Positions 47,671-57,254 of a stretch of DNA of 64,000 nt are shown in pieces. The notes beneath the pieces are model-generated. The model saw only the letters and a program-made list of their open reading frames with translations. It did no database searches and was not told the DNA's origin. Origin of the DNA: PALSA-1003 sp963741315 (GTDB taxonomy: Bacteria; Pseudomonadota; Gammaproteobacteria; Burkholderiales; Casimicrobiaceae); contig CAVUHK010000008.1 of assembly GCA_963741315.1 (NCBI GenBank), positions 496,001-560,000 of the forward strand, given 5' to 3'. Both the position numbers and the translations under genes were made by a program. Each line of letters opens with the position of its first letter. Within the stretch, counting starts at the first letter, position 1.

Positions 47671-49090
47671 ATGCCGAACATGATTGCGCGCACGCTCTAC
47701 GACAAACTCTGGGACAGCCATGTCGTCCGCTCCGAAAGCGACGGCACCGCGCTGCTCTACATCGACCGCCACCTGGTCCACGAGGTGACGAGTCCGCAAG
47801 CATTCGAGGGGCTCAAGCTCGCCGGCCGCAAGCCGTGGCGCGTCGGCTCGATCGTCGCAACGGCCGATCACAACACGCCGACACAGCACTGGGATCGCGG
47901 CATCGACGATCCGACGTCGCGCGTGCAGGTCGACGCGCTGGATGCGAATATGCGTGGGCTGGGCGCGAAGGCGTATTTCCCCTTCCGCGACCTGCGCCAG
48001 GGCATCGTGCATGTCATCGGTCCCGAGAACGGCGCGACGCTTCCCGGCATGACGGTGGTTTGTGGCGATTCGCACACCAGCACGCACGGCGCGTTTGCCT
48101 GCCTGGCTTTCGGCATCGGCACCAGCGAAGTCGAGCATGTGCTGGCGACGCAATGCCTGCTCACCAAGCAATCGAAGGTGATGCAGGTGCGCGTCGACGG
48201 CAAGCTGCCCTTCGGCTGTACCGCCAAGGACATCGCGCTCGCCATCATCGGCAAGATCGGCACCGCCGGCGGCACGGGCTACGCGATCGAATACGACGGC
48301 TCGGCGATTCGCGCCCTGTCGATGGAAGGCCGCATGACCGTGTGCAACATGACCATCGAGGCCGGCGCCCGCGCCGGCATGATTGGCGTCGACGACACGA
48401 CGATCAACTATTTGAAGGGCCGGCCGTTCGCGCCGACCGGCGAGGCGTGGCAGCGCGCCGTCGCGCACTGGCGCACGCTGAATTCCGACCCCGGCGTGAA
48501 ATTCGACCGGGTGGTCGAGATCGACGCGGCGCGCATCGCGCCGCAGGTCACCTGGGGCACGACGCCGGAAATGGTCACCACCATCGAAGGCCGCGTTCCC
48601 GATCCAGACAAGGAAAAGGACCCGATCCTGCGCGAAGGCATGGAACGCGCGCTGGTGTACATGGGCCTCACTCCGAACACGCCGATGTCCGACATCCGCA
48701 TCGACAAGGTGTTCATCGGCTCGTGCACGAACTCGCGCATCGAGGACCTGCGCGCTGCGGCGGCGGTGGTGAAGGGTCGCCACAAGGCAGCGAACGTGAA
48801 GGTGGCGATGGTGGTGCCCGGCTCCGGGTCTGGTGAAGGCGCAGGCCGAGAAAGAAGGACTCGACCGGTTGTTCACTGCCGCGGGTTTCGAGTGGCGCCA
48901 ACCCGGCTGCTCGATGTGCCTTGCCATGAATGACGACCGGCTCGAGCCCGGCGAGCGCTGTGCCTCGACCTCGAACCGCAATTTCGAAGGCCGCCAGGGT
49001 ACCGGCGGGCGTACGCACCTGGTCAGTCCCGCCATGGCCGCGGCGGCAGGCGTTGCCGGCCACTTCGTCGACGTGCGTCGACTCGGATGA
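47671..49090 (+). CDS. leuC: 3-isopropylmalate dehydratase large subunit (one frameshift)
   Basis: The start is the ATG at 47671, or 47680 by comparison with other LeuC. The frame is lost by one extra G in the GGG at 48826-48828. Dropping it gives VPGSGLVKAQAEKEGLD and a product of about 472 residues. The [4Fe-4S] ligands straddle the break: the first Cys in GSCTNSR comes before it, the CSMC pair in QPGCSMCLAMN after it. VCGDSHTSTHGAFACLAFGIGTSEVEH is present, read in pieces GDSHTSTHGAF and GTSEVEHVL. With leuD it isomerises 2- to 3-isopropylmalate. Without the last part the enzyme could not work, so the frameshift is probably an assembly error. leuD follows by 10 bp. Confidence 0.93.
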
Positions 49091-49100
49091 GGCGCGATCG

Positions 49101-49739
49101 ATGAAGCCCTTTCGCGTGCTGACTTCGGTGGTGGCGCCGCTCGACCGTGCCAATGTCGATACCGACGCCATCATCCCCAAGCAGTTCCTCAAGTCGATCA
49201 ATCGCTCGGGCTTCGGACCGAACCTGTTCGACGCATGGCGCTATCTCGACACCGGCGTGCCGGGGATGGACAACGCCGCGCGTCCGCTCAATCCCGACTT
49301 CGTCCTCAACCAGCCGCGCTACAAGGGCGCCGAGATCCTGCTGGCGCGGCGCAATTTCGGTTGCGGCAGTTCGCGCGAACACGCGCCATGGGCGTTGCTG
49401 GACTATGGCTTCCGCGCGGTCATCGCACCGTCGTATGCCGACATCTTCAACAACAACTGCTACAAGAACGGCATGCTGCCGGTCGTGCTGTCGATGCACG
49501 AGGTGGACAGACTGTTCCACGAGACCGCGGCCTTTCCCGGCTTCAGGCTCACCATCGACCTTGAACGCCAGACCGTCGCGACGACCGATGGCGGAACGGT
49601 GTTCGCGTTCGAAGTCGAGCCGTTTCGCAAGCACTGCCTGTTGAACGGCCTCGACGACATCGCCTTGACGCTCGCGCACGCCGACGCCATCCGGGCGTTC
49701 GAGTCGAAGCGTCAGGCCGAACAACCGTGGCTGTTCTGA
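49101..49739 (+). CDS. leuD: 3-isopropylmalate dehydratase small subunit
   Basis: The protein has 212 residues from the ATG at 49101, with GAGG 8 bases upstream. The N-terminal LDRANVDTDAIIPKQFLKS, the NFGCGSSREHAPWAL loop, and NNNCYKNGMLPV are LeuD hallmarks. It completes the LeuC/LeuD aconitase-like enzyme that converts 2- to 3-isopropylmalate. It lies 10 bp after leuC. leuB starts 76 bp after its stop. The Arg/Cys-rich frame upstream belongs to leuC, not to this gene. Confidence 0.95.
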   Translation: MKPFRVLTSVVAPLDRANVDTDAIIPKQFLKSINRSGFGPNLFDAWRYLDTGVPGMDNAARPLNPDFVLNQPRYKGAEILLARRNFGCGSSREHAPWALLDYGFRAVIAPSYADIFNNNCYKNGMLPVVLSMHEVDRLFHETAAFPGFRLTIDLERQTVATTDGGTVFAFEVEPFRKHCLLNGLDDIALTLAHADAIRAFESKRQAEQPWLF

Positions 49740-49815
49740 GGCCAGGGGTCGAGCGTACTGCGTCCAGCGCCTTCCCTTCATCTGCCGGACGCAGCGCGCT
49801 CTGCACTGGACGGCG

Positions 49816-50881
49816 ATGAAGATAGCCATATTGCCCGGGGACGGCATCGGTCCCGAAATCGTTGCCGAAGCGCAGAGGGTGTTCGAGCGCCTGCGGCGCG
49901 ACGGTATCGCCGTCGAGACCGAAACTGCGCCGATCGGCGGCGCCGGCTACGATGCGGCCGGGCAACCCTTGCCCGAAGCGACGCTCAAGCTCGCGCAGGA
50001 CGCCGACGCGGTCTTGATGGGCGCGGTCGGAGGGCCGAAGTACGACACGCTGCCGCGCGCGCTGCGACCCGAGCAGGGATTGCTGGCGATTCGCAAGGCG
50101 CTGGGCCTGTTCGCGAACCTGCGACCCGCGTTGCTGTATCCGGAACTCGCGGCGGTGTCGTCGCTGAAACCCGAAGTCGTTGCCGGACTCGACCTGATGA
50201 TCGTGCGCGAGTTGACCGGCGACATCTATTTCGGCAGCCCGCGCGGTCGCCGCACCAACGCCGCCGGCGCGACGGAAGGTTTCGACACGATGCTCTACAG
50301 CGAGCCGGAAATCCGCCGCATCGCCCGCGTCGGCTTCGAAATCGCCGCCAAGCGCGGCGGCAAGCTGTGTTCGGTGGACAAGGCCAACGTGCTCGACACG
50401 TCGATCCTGTGGCGCGAGGTCGTGAGCTCGATGGCCGCGGATTTTCCTGCGGTGCAGCTCTCGCACATGTACGTCGATAACGCCGCGATGCAGCTGGTGC
50501 GCAATCCCCGGCAGTTCGACGTCATCGTCACCGGCAACATGTTCGGCGACATCCTATCGGACGAGGCCTCGATGCTGGCCGGCTCGATCGGGATGCTTCC
50601 GTCGGCGTCGCTCGACGCGCATGGGCAAGGGACTCTACGAACCCATACACGGTTCGGCGCCGGACATCGCGGGCCACGGCAAGGCCAATCCGCTGGCGAC
50701 CATACTGTCGATGGCGATGATGTTTCGCTACACCTTCGGTCGAGCGGAAGTCGCGGCGCGCATCGAGAGCGCGGTGCGGCGCGTGCTCGCGGCGGGCTTG
50801 CGCACCGCCGATATCGCGCTGCCGGGCGATTCCGTGGTCGGCACCCGCGCCATGGGCGACGCGGTCGTGGCTGCGCTGTGA
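49816..50881 (+). CDS. leuB: 3-isopropylmalate dehydrogenase (one frameshift)
   Basis: The start is the ATG at 49816. The frame is lost by one extra G in ATGGG at 50623-50625; dropping it gives LDAHGKGLYEPIHGSAPDIAGHG. Read through, the product has about 354 residues. LPGDGIGPEI, the VGGPKYDT segment, MIVRELTGDIYFG, and VDKANVLDTS lie before the break. GNMFGDILSDEASMLAGSIGMLPSAS comes just before it, in pieces NMFGDILSDE and AGSIGMLPSA. It oxidises and decarboxylates 3-isopropylmalate. The frameshift is most likely an assembly error. A GNAT gene starts 8 bp after it, in the place where asd often follows directly. Confidence 0.94.
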
Positions 50882-50888
50882 GCGGACC

Positions 50889-51419
50889 ATGAGCACCGGC
50901 CATCCCATCGTCATCCGTCGCGCCGAGCTGCGCGACGCCGAGGCGATCCAGGCGACCTTTGCCGGTCCCAAAGTGATTGCCGGGACGTTGCAGTTGCCGT
51001 ATCCCTCTGCCGAGACCTGGCGCAAGCGGCTGGCCGAATCGGGGGTCGACGACTTCATGCTGGTGGCGTCGATCGACGGCGAAGTCGTCGGCAACCTCGG
51101 GCTGCATCCGGCGTCGAAGTCGCCGCGACGGCGCCATGTGGGCACCGTGGGAATGTCGGTGCGCGACGATCGCCAGGGCTGCGGCGTGGGCAGTGCGCTG
51201 ATGCAGGCCGCGGTCGGCCTCGCCGACGGCTGGCTCAACTACCAACGCCTGGAACTCTGGGTCTACACCGACAATCTCGCTGCGCTGGCGCTGTACCGGA
51301 AGTTCGGCTTCGCCATCGAGGGCACTTGTCGCGCGCACGCGTTCCGTGCAGGCCGCTATGTCGACGTATACGCGATGGCGCGCATGCATCCGGCGTTCGC
51401 GGCATCCCCCATGGAATGA
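50889..51419 (+). CDS. GNAT-family N-acetyltransferase
   Basis: The protein has 176 residues. It has the GNAT core with a clear acetyl-CoA loop DDRQGCGVGSALMQAA (residues about 93-108) and the C-terminal VYTDNLAALALYRKFGFAIEG. It resembles the RimJ/RimL-like and YhhY-like L-amino acid acetyltransferases; the substrate is not predictable. It lies 8 bp after leuB and 96 bp before asd, so it is probably transcribed with the leu genes. This position, inside the leuB-asd junction, is unusual. Confidence 0.88.
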   Translation: MSTGHPIVIRRAELRDAEAIQATFAGPKVIAGTLQLPYPSAETWRKRLAESGVDDFMLVASIDGEVVGNLGLHPASKSPRRRHVGTVGMSVRDDRQGCGVGSALMQAAVGLADGWLNYQRLELWVYTDNLAALALYRKFGFAIEGTCRAHAFRAGRYVDVYAMARMHPAFAASPME

Positions 51420-51515
51420 AACGGCGTTGCGCGGCGGCGCGACACAATGTTCGAACACAACGGGCACCGGAATCGTCCGGTGGGCAACCCGACTAGAAGC
51501 AGGAGCAGGATCGAA

Positions 51516-52628
51516 ATGATGCGTGTTGGATTTGTAGGATGGCGGGGCATGGTCGGGTCGGTGCTGATGCAGCGCATGCTCGCCGAAAAGGATTTCGAGT
51601 TCGTCGAACCGACGTTTTTCTCGACGTCGAACGCAGGCGCCAAGGGACCGGCCATCGGCAAGGCGCCCGCGCCACTGCGCGATGCCGGCGACGTCAAGGC
51701 CTTCGCCGGACTCGACGCCATCGTCACCTGCCAGGGCAGCGAGTGGACCAAGCCCATGTACGGCAAGCTGCGCGAGAGCGGCTGGAACGGCTATTTCATC
51801 GACGCCGCGCAGTCGCTGCGCATGGCCGACGACGCGGTGATCATTCTCGATCCGGTCAACCGCGACGTCATCGATGCGGCGCTCGCGAGGGGCGTGAAGA
51901 ACTACATCGGCGGCAACTGCACGGTCAGCCTGATGATGCTCGCCGTCGCGGGCCTGTTCCAGCGCGACCTGATCGAGTGGATGACCTGCATGACCTACCA
52001 GTCGGCGTCGGGCGCAGGCGCGCAGAACATGCGCGAGTTGCTCCAGCAGATGGGCGAGGTGAACCTCGTCGCGCGCGATCTGCTCGACGACCCGGCGTCG
52101 TCGATCCTCGACATCGACCGCGAAGTCGCTGGCATCCTTCGCGCAGATCGCTTTCCGACCGAGCATTTCGGCGTGCCGCTGGCCGGCAGCCTGATCCCGT
52201 GGATCGCCGACGACATGGGCAACGGCGTGAGCAAGGAAGAGTGGAAGGGCGGTGCCGAAACCAACAAGATCCTCGGGCGCGAGAACAATCCGATCCCGGT
52301 CGAGTCGATCTGCGTGCGCATCGGCGCGATGCGCTGCCACAGCCAGGCACTGACCATCAAGCTTCGGCGCAACCTGCCGCTCGCCGAGATCGAGGCGCTG
52401 ATCGCGGGTGCGCACGAGTGGGTCCGTGTTGTGCCCAACAACCGTGACGCAAGCATGCGCGAACTCACGCCCGCGGCGGTGACCGGCAAGCTCGAGATAC
52501 CGATCGGGCGACTGCGCAAGCTCTCGATGGGCGAGCACTACCTCGGCGCGTTCACGGTAGGCGACCAGTTGCTGTGGGGCGCCGCCGAACCGCTGCGCCG
52601 CATGTTGCGCATCCTGCACGCAAGGTGA
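51516..52628 (+). CDS. asd: Aspartate-semialdehyde dehydrogenase
   Basis: The protein has 370 residues. ATG at 51516 with AGGA 5 bases upstream is preferred; 51519 is an in-frame alternative. The NADP loop VGFVGWRGMVGSVLMQRM, the active-site Cys in GGNCTVSLM, the QSASGAGAQNMRELL segment, and ESICVRIGAMRCHSQ with the substrate Arg and His are all typical of the gram-negative Asd type. It reduces aspartyl phosphate for lysine, threonine and methionine synthesis and for diaminopimelate. It follows the GNAT gene by 96 bp. The 363-bp gap after it is described under fimV's promoter. Confidence 0.96.
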   Translation: MMRVGFVGWRGMVGSVLMQRMLAEKDFEFVEPTFFSTSNAGAKGPAIGKAPAPLRDAGDVKAFAGLDAIVTCQGSEWTKPMYGKLRESGWNGYFIDAAQSLRMADDAVIILDPVNRDVIDAALARGVKNYIGGNCTVSLMMLAVAGLFQRDLIEWMTCMTYQSASGAGAQNMRELLQQMGEVNLVARDLLDDPASSILDIDREVAGILRADRFPTEHFGVPLAGSLIPWIADDMGNGVSKEEWKGGAETNKILGRENNPIPVESICVRIGAMRCHSQALTIKLRRNLPLAEIEALIAGAHEWVRVVPNNRDASMRELTPAAVTGKLEIPIGRLRKLSMGEHYLGAFTVGDQLLWGAAEPLRRMLRILHAR

Positions 52629-52930
52629 TTGCAAGGGTCCGGTCGCCGCTTACTTATGACGGCGCGGACTGCGACGGCGTCGCAAGCGGTGCTTTTAGCC
52701 CGGTTTTATGCCTCTGGCACTAAGCTCGCGCGCCTCGGGCGCTCTCCGATGCGACGCGCTTACAACAGGCACGGCGCTCCAGCATGGTGCGGGGCGTTCC
52801 ACAACCTGTAGTGGCGCCGCGCCCGCAACCCGCTATCGGTAGCGCTCGGAGGCAATGTTTGCCGACCCCGGCTTACCCGTCCGGAAGATACACTTTGCCC
52901 GGAAAAATCATGCTAATACCGAGGTTTAGC

Positions 52931-52958
52931 TTGCAGGCCTAACTCCATGATGTTAATT
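52931..52958 (+). promoter_or_regulatory. Candidate sigma-70 promoter of fimV
   Basis: TTGCAG (52931-52936) and TTAATT (52953-52958) are 16 bases apart and lie 34 bp before the fimV start. An 8-bp direct repeat TTTAGCTT (52925-52932 and 52957-52964) overlaps it. The 363-bp gap 52629-52991 is otherwise without any gene I can support. The call rests on consensus resemblance only. Confidence 0.35.
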
Positions 52959-52991
52959 TAGCTTAGCGAATGCGCACTCACTGAGGTCGGC

Positions 52992-55761
52992 ATGCGAGCA
53001 AAACCAATTGTCACTTGCGGCCTGTTGGCGGGCGTCCTGACGCTACCTATTCCCGCGCTTGCGTTGGGACTTGGGAAGCTCACCGTGCAATCCGGCCTTG
53101 GCCAGCCACTTTCCGCACAAATCGAATTGACGTCGGCGCAGCGCGACGAACTCGACTCATTGCGCGCACGCATCGCCGATCCGTCGGTGTATCGCGACAA
53201 CAACGTCGCATATCCGGGCGCGTTGTCTCGGGCGCGCGTCACGCTCGAACAGAGTGGCAACAACCCGCCGTACCTGCGCATAAGCACCTCGCAGGCGGTG
53301 AACGATCCGTATCTCGACATGATCGTCGAGATCAACTGGGCGACCGGCAAGGTCGTTCGCGATTACACCTTCCTGCTCGATCCTCCCGGCAGCGACGCGC
53401 AGGCACAAGGTCAGGCAGTCGAGCCTGCCGCGCCCATCGTCGCGCTGACAGCACCCGGACGTGCGCCGCGCGGTTCGCGGTCGACCGAAGCCGCGCCCAC
53501 AGCACCCGCTGTGGTCGACAACGGCAGCGGCTACACGGTCAAGCGCGGTGACTCGCTGTCCAAGATCGCCAAGGACTACAAGCCTGAAAACGCAAGCCTG
53601 GACCAGATGCTGGTCGCGATTTTCCGCAGCAATGAAGGGGCGTTCGACGGCCGCAACATGAATCGCTTGCGCACCGGCCAGATCCTGTCGATCCCCGCAG
53701 CCGATCAGATCGCGGCGGTGACGCCGACCGACGCCTCGGCGACGGTCAAGCTGCAGGCCTCCGATTGGCGCGCGTATCGCGACCGTGTCGCAGGCAACGC
53801 GACGACCACCGATGCGACAACGCCACGGCAGGCTGCCGGCGGCAGGATCAGCACTGCGGTGGAGGACAAGGGCACGACGGCGAAGCCTGGCGAGGGCCGC
53901 TTGAGCGTGTCGCGCGACACCGGCAAGGGCAGCGGCGTGGGCTCGGCCCAGGCCGAGGACGCCGACCGCGAAGGACAAGGCGCTGCGCGAGGCCAATGCG
54001 CGCGTCGCCGAACTCGAAAAGACCGTACGCGACCTGCAGCAGGCCGCGGAGCTGCGCAACAAGACGATGGCGGATCTGCAGGCGCGTGCCGGCGAAGTGG
54101 TCAAGGGCAAGGCAGCGGAAACTCCCAAGGCCGAAGTAGCCAAGGCCGAGCCTCCGAAGATGGACGTGGCGAAAGTCGAGCCGCCGAAGGCCGCGGTGAC
54201 GCCGCCGCCGGCCGCCGTGGCACCTGTCCCGCCGCCCGCGCCGGTCGTCGTGCCAACCCCAGCGCCAACCCCGGCGCCGGAAGCCAAGGCACCGGAAACG
54301 AAGGCGCCTGAGACCAAGGCCGAAGCCCCTGCGCCGGCGCCGAAAGTGGAGCCGGTAACACCGCCCGTCAAGGCCGCGGTGCCGCCCAAGAAAGCGCTGA
54401 CACCTGAGCCTTCGTTCATCGACGACCTGTTCGGCAATACGCCGACGTGGGCGGTCGGCGGCGGCGCGCTGGTCATCCTCGCCGGCATCGCCGGCATCAT
54501 CGCCGCGCGTCGGCGCAAGACCACGCGCTTCGAGGACAGCATCATCTCGGGCACCGACATCAAGACCAACACGGTGTTCGGTTCGACTGGCGGCGGTGTC
54601 GTGAACACCGGCGACAATTCGCTGGCGAGCGACTTCAGCCGCGAGGGCCTGGGCAACATCGACACCGACGAAGTCGATCCGATCGCCGAAGCCGAGGTGT
54701 ATCTCGCCTATGGCCGCGACGCGCAGGCCGAGGAAATCCTCAAGGACGCGCTGAAGAAGGACGGGCAGCGCCAGGAAATCTATCTCAAGCTGCTGGAGAT
54801 CCACGCACAGCACAACAAGCCGTCGGCATTCGAAACCGTGGCCAGCGAGCTCTATTCGGTGTCCGGCGGACAAGGCGAGGTATGGCAGAAGGCAACCGCG
54901 CTGGGCCGTCAGCTCGACCCGAACAATCCGCTGTTCAGCGACGCGGGCGGTGGCGCGGGCTTTGCGGCCACTGCGGCAGCGCCGGCGCACCTCGCCGAGA
55001 CGCCCAGCGATACCGACGTCTTCGCCACGCCGCCCGAGCACAAGCCGGTTGCGCCCGCCGCGAGCGGACTCGACTTTTCGCTCGACGAGGATATTTCGCT
55101 TTCGCCGACGTCGGGCGTCGCCGCGGCCAAGACGCCGGCCGCGATCCTCGCCGGTGCGGCGCAGGAAGTCGCCAAGTCGACCCGGCCGGCGGCTGACGCT
55201 GCCAAGAGCATCTTCGACCAGCCCTCCGCGATGGCAGGCGGCGCCGCGGCGGCGGTCGCCGGTGTCGCTGCAGGTGCCGCAGCGGCGGCGAAGGGCGCGG
55301 GGGAGCGTGCGTCCAACACAGTGCACGAAACCGTTTCCTTCGAGCCGGAGTCCATTCCCAGGTTCGACCTTGATTTCCACCTCGACGACGCGGCGGCGAA
55401 ACGGACCGATCCCGGGCCGAGGAGCATCTCGCCCAGCATCTCGCCCAGCATCTCGCCGGAACCCGCGCTGGCCATGGCGGGCGCTGGTGCTCCGGCACCG
55501 CAGCTCGCGCGCCCTGCAGCGGCGATCGAACTCGACAAACTCGATCTGGCCTTCGATCCGGCACGCTCGACCTTCGAGGATCCGACGCCTTCGGTGCTCG
55601 ACGGCCAGTGGCACGACGCGGCGACCAAGCTCGACCTGGCCAAGGCATATCAGGAAATGGGTGACGTCGAAGGCGCGCGCGAAATCCTGCAGGAAGTCCT
55701 GCACGAGGGCGACGATCAGCAGAAGGCCGAGGCGCAGGCGCTCATGGCCAAGCTGGCATAG
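52992..55761 (+). CDS. fimV: FimV/HubP-family polar membrane protein (one frameshift)
   Basis: Read through one frameshift this encodes about 922 residues. GAGG lies 5 bases before the ATG. A signal peptide is followed by the FimV N-terminal domain (LGLGKLTVQSGLGQPLSAQIEL, in pieces LGLGKLTVQSG and QPLSAQIELTSA). A LysM follows (YTVKRGDSLSKIAKDY and GQILSIPAADQ). The frame is lost between about 53925 and 53985 by one extra base. Afterwards come an acidic/Pro-rich coiled stretch (VRDLQQAAELRNKTMADLQ) and one membrane helix (VGGGALVILAGIAGIIAARR). TPR-like repeats follow, then the conserved FimV C-terminus (AYQEMGDVEGAREILQEVL). FimV organises polar machinery such as type IV pili. A tandem repeat lies at 55423-55458. 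The break is probably an assembly error. Confidence 0.9.
55423..55458 (+). repeat. 12-bp tandem repeat within fimV
   Basis: Three copies of AGCATCTCGCCC (the last ends in G) run in frame from 55423 to 55458 and encode repeated S-I-S-P. They lie in the low-complexity linker before the C-terminal FimV domain, so length variation here would keep the frame. Confidence 0.9.
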
Positions 55762-55778
55762 ACTGCAACTCCCCGACA

Positions 55779-55809
55779 ACGACGGCGCCTGCGGGCGCCG
55801 TCGTTTTTT
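55779..55809 (+). terminator. Rho-independent terminator after fimV
   Basis: ACGACGGCGCC (55779-55789) and GGCGCCGTCGT (55794-55804) form an 11-bp stem around TGCG, followed by a run of T (55804-55809). It ends the fimV message just 10 bp before the truA start, so truA needs its own promoter or read-through. Confidence 0.92.
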
Positions 55810-55819
55810 GGTAACCATC

Positions 55820-56605
55820 ATGCGCATTGCGCTTGGACTCGAATACGACGGCGCGCTGTTTCACGGCTGGCAGTCGCAGGCCGACGGCAGTGGCGTGCAG
55901 GACGCGGTCGAGCACGCGGTCGCGGCGATCGCCGGCGCGCGTGCCGCCGTCTCTGCCGCGGGCCGCACCGATTCCGGCGTGCACGCGACCATGCAGGTCG
56001 TTCACTTCGACGTCGATGCGGCGCGACCGGAATCGGCGTGGGTGCGCGGCGTCAACACCCTGCTGCCGCCGACCGTCGCGGTGCGCTGGGCCACCGAGGT
56101 CGACGGCGAATTCCACGCGCGCTACTCCGCGGCCGGCAGGTATTACACCTACCTGCTACTCGACCGGCCGGAGCGGCCCGCGCTGCTGGCCTCGCGTGTA
56201 GGCTGGTACCATCAGCCGCTGGCGCTCGAAGCGATGCGCGCCGCGGCGGAATCGCTGCTGGGCGTTCACGACTTCTCGGCGTTCCGCGCGGCGGAGTGCC
56301 AGGCAAAATCGCCGGTCAAGACGCTCGACCGGCTGGACATCACGCGCGAGGGCGACATGTTGCGCTTCGAACTGCACGCGGACGCCTTTCTGCACCACAT
56401 GGTGCGCAACATCGTCGGCACGCTGGTCTACGTCGGCGGCGGCAGGCAGGCGCCGCAATGGGTCGCGCAATTGCTTGCCGGTCGCGACCGCACGCGCGCG
56501 GCACCTACCTTCTCGCCTGCGGGGCTCTATTTGACTGGCGTCGACTATGCGCAGCGATGGAACTTGCCGATGACACAGGCGCCGCTGCGGCTGCCCCACG
56601 CCTGA
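55820..56605 (+). CDS. truA: tRNA pseudouridine(38-40) synthase TruA
   Basis: The protein has 261 residues from the ATG at 55820. The LEYDGALFHGWQ start, the catalytic Asp in AAGRTDSGVHA, RYSAAGRYYTYLL, and HMVRNIVGTLVYVGGG are the TruA motifs. It makes pseudouridine at positions 38-40 in the anticodon arm. A terminator of fimV lies just before it, and trpF begins 1 bp after its stop, so truA-trpF-trpB-trpA form one unit. The start follows a weak GGTAACC, so the initiation signal is not strong. Confidence 0.95.
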   Translation: MRIALGLEYDGALFHGWQSQADGSGVQDAVEHAVAAIAGARAAVSAAGRTDSGVHATMQVVHFDVDAARPESAWVRGVNTLLPPTVAVRWATEVDGEFHARYSAAGRYYTYLLLDRPERPALLASRVGWYHQPLALEAMRAAAESLLGVHDFSAFRAAECQAKSPVKTLDRLDITREGDMLRFELHADAFLHHMVRNIVGTLVYVGGGRQAPQWVAQLLAGRDRTRAAPTFSPAGLYLTGVDYAQRWNLPMTQAPLRLPHA

Positions 56606-56606
56606 A

Positions 56607-57254
56607 GTGCGCACGCGTGTCAAAATCTGCGGCATCACACGCGTCGACGATGGCGTCGCGGCTGCACGTGTGGGCGCCGACGCAATCGGACTCGTCTTCT
56701 GGCCGGGAACACCGCGCTGCGTCAGTCTCGCGCAAGCGCGCGCGATTGCCGACGCGTTGCCGGCCTTCGTCACCGTCGTCGGACTGTTCGTCGATCCGAC
56801 GCCGGAGGATGTACGCGCCGTGCTGGCCGCGGTGCCGCTGGATCTACTGCAATTCCACGGCAACGAAACTCCGGAGCAATGCGCGAGCTTCGGGCGTCCC
56901 TACATCAAGGCGGTACCGGTCCGGCCGGGGGTCGATTTGCTACAATACGCGAGTCGTTATGCTGGCGCGCGCGGGTGGCTGTTCGACACCTTCGAGCCCG
57001 GTGGCTTGCCCGGCGGCACGGGCACCAGCTTCGACTGGAGCAGGATTCCCGGCGGGTTGTCGCGACCGCTGATCCTGTCCGGTGGACTCGGTGAGCGCAA
57101 CGTCGGTGCGGCGGTGACGGCGGTGCATCCGTGGGCAGTGGACGTATCCAGTGGCGTGGAAGTCATTGGCGACGACGGCAAGCCGATGAAGGGCATCAAG
57201 AGTCCGTCGAAGATCGCCGCATTCATCCGAGAGGTTCGCAATGCAGATGGGTGA
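56607..57254 (+). CDS. trpF: Phosphoribosylanthranilate isomerase
   Basis: The protein has 215 residues from a GTG at 56607, one base after the truA stop. RVKICGITRVDDG at the N-terminus holds the catalytic Cys. The phosphate loops PLILSGGLGERNV and AVDVSSGVEVIGDDGKPMKG, read in pieces PLILSGGLGER and VDVSSGVEV, are standard. It catalyses the Amadori rearrangement in tryptophan synthesis. Its last codons overlap the trpB start by 14 bases, so translation is coupled. trpC, trpD, trpE and trpG are not in the window. Confidence 0.95.
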   Translation: MRTRVKICGITRVDDGVAAARVGADAIGLVFWPGTPRCVSLAQARAIADALPAFVTVVGLFVDPTPEDVRAVLAAVPLDLLQFHGNETPEQCASFGRPYIKAVPVRPGVDLLQYASRYAGARGWLFDTFEPGGLPGGTGTSFDWSRIPGGLSRPLILSGGLGERNVGAAVTAVHPWAVDVSSGVEVIGDDGKPMKGIKSPSKIAAFIREVRNADG

